Shown here: piece by piece, positions 4,744-5,628 of the stretch
How the letters are laid out: every line of letters starts with the position of its first letter
How positions within the stretch are numbered: the first letter of the stretch is position 1
Source of the DNA: Gemmatimonadaceae bacterium
Lineage (GTDB): Bacteria > Gemmatimonadota > Gemmatimonadetes > Gemmatimonadales > Gemmatimonadaceae
Direction: 5' to 3'
Assembly: GCA_013361745.1 (NCBI GenBank)
Contig: JABFXM010000288.1
Coordinates: 1 to 5,628 of the forward strand
Length of the DNA: 5,628 nucleotides
Notes under the pieces: generated by a model
Database searches by the model: none
Told to the model about the DNA's origin: nothing
The model's input: only the letters and a program-made list of their open reading frames with translations
Program-made: the position numbers and the translations under genes

Positions 4744-5628
4744 GCTCCCATCGCCGGGATCACCTTCGTTCCCCCGTTGCGCAGCGGCCAGAAGGGGGGC
4801 GCGCAGTCGCCCTCGCGACCGAGTACCACCGCCAGCGAGTCCACCGGCTCCTCCTCGCTGTCATCGCCCTGCTGGAAGGTCCCGAAGTGCACCGCGAGCG
4901 CGGTGAAGGCGTGCAGCTCCTCCGCCACGCGCACCGCGTCGCTCGCCGACATGTGGCGCGGCGCCATCGCCCTCCGCGGGCGTTGCGGCGCGATGGGAAG
5001 AATCGCGAGCCGTATCGCGCCGAAGTGATCGCGGATCTCCGGGAAGAAGGGCGCGTAGCCCGTGTCGCCCGCGTAGTAGATCGTGTCCGTCGGCGTCGCG
5101 ATGACGAAGCCGAGCCAGAGCGTTCGCCACTCGTCCCGGAGCGAGCGTGCCGACCAGTGCTGCGCGGGGACCCCGCTCACTCGCACCCCCGGCCGGATCA
5201 CAACGGTCTGCCACCAATCGATCTCCTCGGCGCCGGGGATTCCCTGCTTCGCGAGCGACGCCGAGTTGCCGAGCCCCGTGACGATCCGCGGAAGGAAGCG
5301 CGCGACGATGCGGCGCAGCGTCGGCACGTCCATGTGGTCGTAGTGGTCGTGGCTCAGCAGGACGAGATCGATCGGCGGCAGATCCTCGAAGCGGATCCCC
5401 GGCGGGCGATGCCGCTTCGGCCCGAACCATGGCACCGGGCTCGCGCGCTTCGACCAGATCGGATCGGTGAGGATGTTCAGGCCATCCGTCTGGATCAGCA
5501 CCGTCGAGTGATTCACGAAGGTGACGCGCAGCGAGTCGCCTTCCACGCGCGCCGGCGGCGTGTCCGTCACGACATCTTCCCACTTCGTCCAGCTCCCCCG
5601 CTTTCCCTGCACCGAATGCTCGACGTTG
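4671..5628 (-). CDS. MBL-fold metallo-hydrolase, NAPE-PLD/RomA-like (5' end outside window)
   Basis: The frame is open to the right edge, so the start is missing. The GTG at 5612 is probably internal, because the residues on both sides (NVEHS, then SWTKWEDV) resemble the N-terminal segment of bacterial homologues. Counting that GTG as residue 1, 313 residues follow. Family signatures are VNHSTVLIQ (33-41), LNILTDPIWSKRASPVPWFG (45-64), the metal motif HDHYDH (88-93: His88, His90, Asp92, His93), further ligands His152 (AQHWSAR), Asp183 (AGDTGY) and His242 (VHFGTF). Ligand spacing after the first motif (31 then 59 residues) agrees with human NAPE-PLD. The whole metal site is present, so it is probably an active phosphodiesterase- or phospholipase-D-type hydrolase with unknown substrate. 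The usual EPRWFM segment is altered to RPRRAM (211-216). Residues 292-313 and the stop lie within repeat copy 2, while the family-like end PLRNGGTKVIP stops just before it. Confidence 0.9.
   Translation of the reverse strand, partial: NVEHSVQGKRGSWTKWEDVVTDTPPARVEGDSLRVTFVNHSTVLIQTDGLNILTDPIWSKRASPVPWFGPKRHRPPGIRFEDLPPIDLVLLSHDHYDHMDVPTLRRIVARFLPRIVTGLGNSASLAKQGIPGAEEIDWWQTVVIRPGVRVSGVPAQHWSARSLRDEWRTLWLGFVIATPTDTIYYAGDTGYAPFFPEIRDHFGAIRLAILPIAPQRPRRAMAPRHMSASDAVRVAEELHAFTALAVHFGTFQQGDDSEEEPVDSLAVVLGREGDCAPPFWPLRNGGTKVIPAMGATRGQGSGVRTCVDRTSSPLTPSP

Noticed and set aside
5610..5612. GTG at 5612 as the start of the MBL-fold gene
   Set aside because: The frame continues to the window edge, and residues on both sides of this codon look like the N-terminal part of the family.

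Overview
The window is GC-rich bacterial chromosome. GC-ending codons dominate, signal-peptide and lipoprotein genes point to a diderm envelope, and short intergenic GACCCCT repeats are present. A soil or environmental lineage such as Gemmatimonadota or Acidobacteriota would fit, but this is an inference from composition and gene repertoire, not something the sequence proves.

Layout, left to right. (1) 1-738 (+): a VirJ/AcvB-type alpha/beta hydrolase, cut by the left edge, with the end of its signal peptide visible. (2) 738-776: a perfect 18-bp hairpin between convergent genes. (3) 781-1848 (-): a short-chain dehydrogenase/reductase of the YghA/general-stress-protein-39 type with a long charged N-terminal extension. 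(4) 1849-2147: a 299-bp divergent intergenic region with no convincing gene. It holds three overlapping dyads at 2001-2058, including a TetR-operator-like palindrome. (5) 2148-3809 (+): a 14-TM DHA2 (EmrB/QacA-type) MFS exporter. (6) 3810-3903: repeat copy 1, which can fold into a large hairpin. (7) 3974-4639 (+): a lipoprotein of unknown function. (8) 4642-4743: repeat copy 2. (9) 4671-5628 (-): a metallo-beta-lactamase-fold hydrolase of the NAPE-PLD/RomA-like type, cut by the right edge, whose last 22 codons and stop lie inside repeat copy 2.

The genes look like individually transcribed units, not one operon. The orientations are + - + + -, every junction has a hairpin or a long spacer, and no two genes overlap. 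A loose common theme is envelope and stress physiology: a phospholipid-related periplasmic hydrolase, a stress-type SDR, a drug exporter, a lipoprotein and a phospholipase-D-like MBL enzyme. Nothing shows that they act together. I found no mobile-element gene, CRISPR array, tRNA, rRNA or defence system. The most distinctive signals are the paired GACCCCT inverted-repeat elements, one of which has been captured as coding sequence, and the dyad cluster upstream of the exporter.
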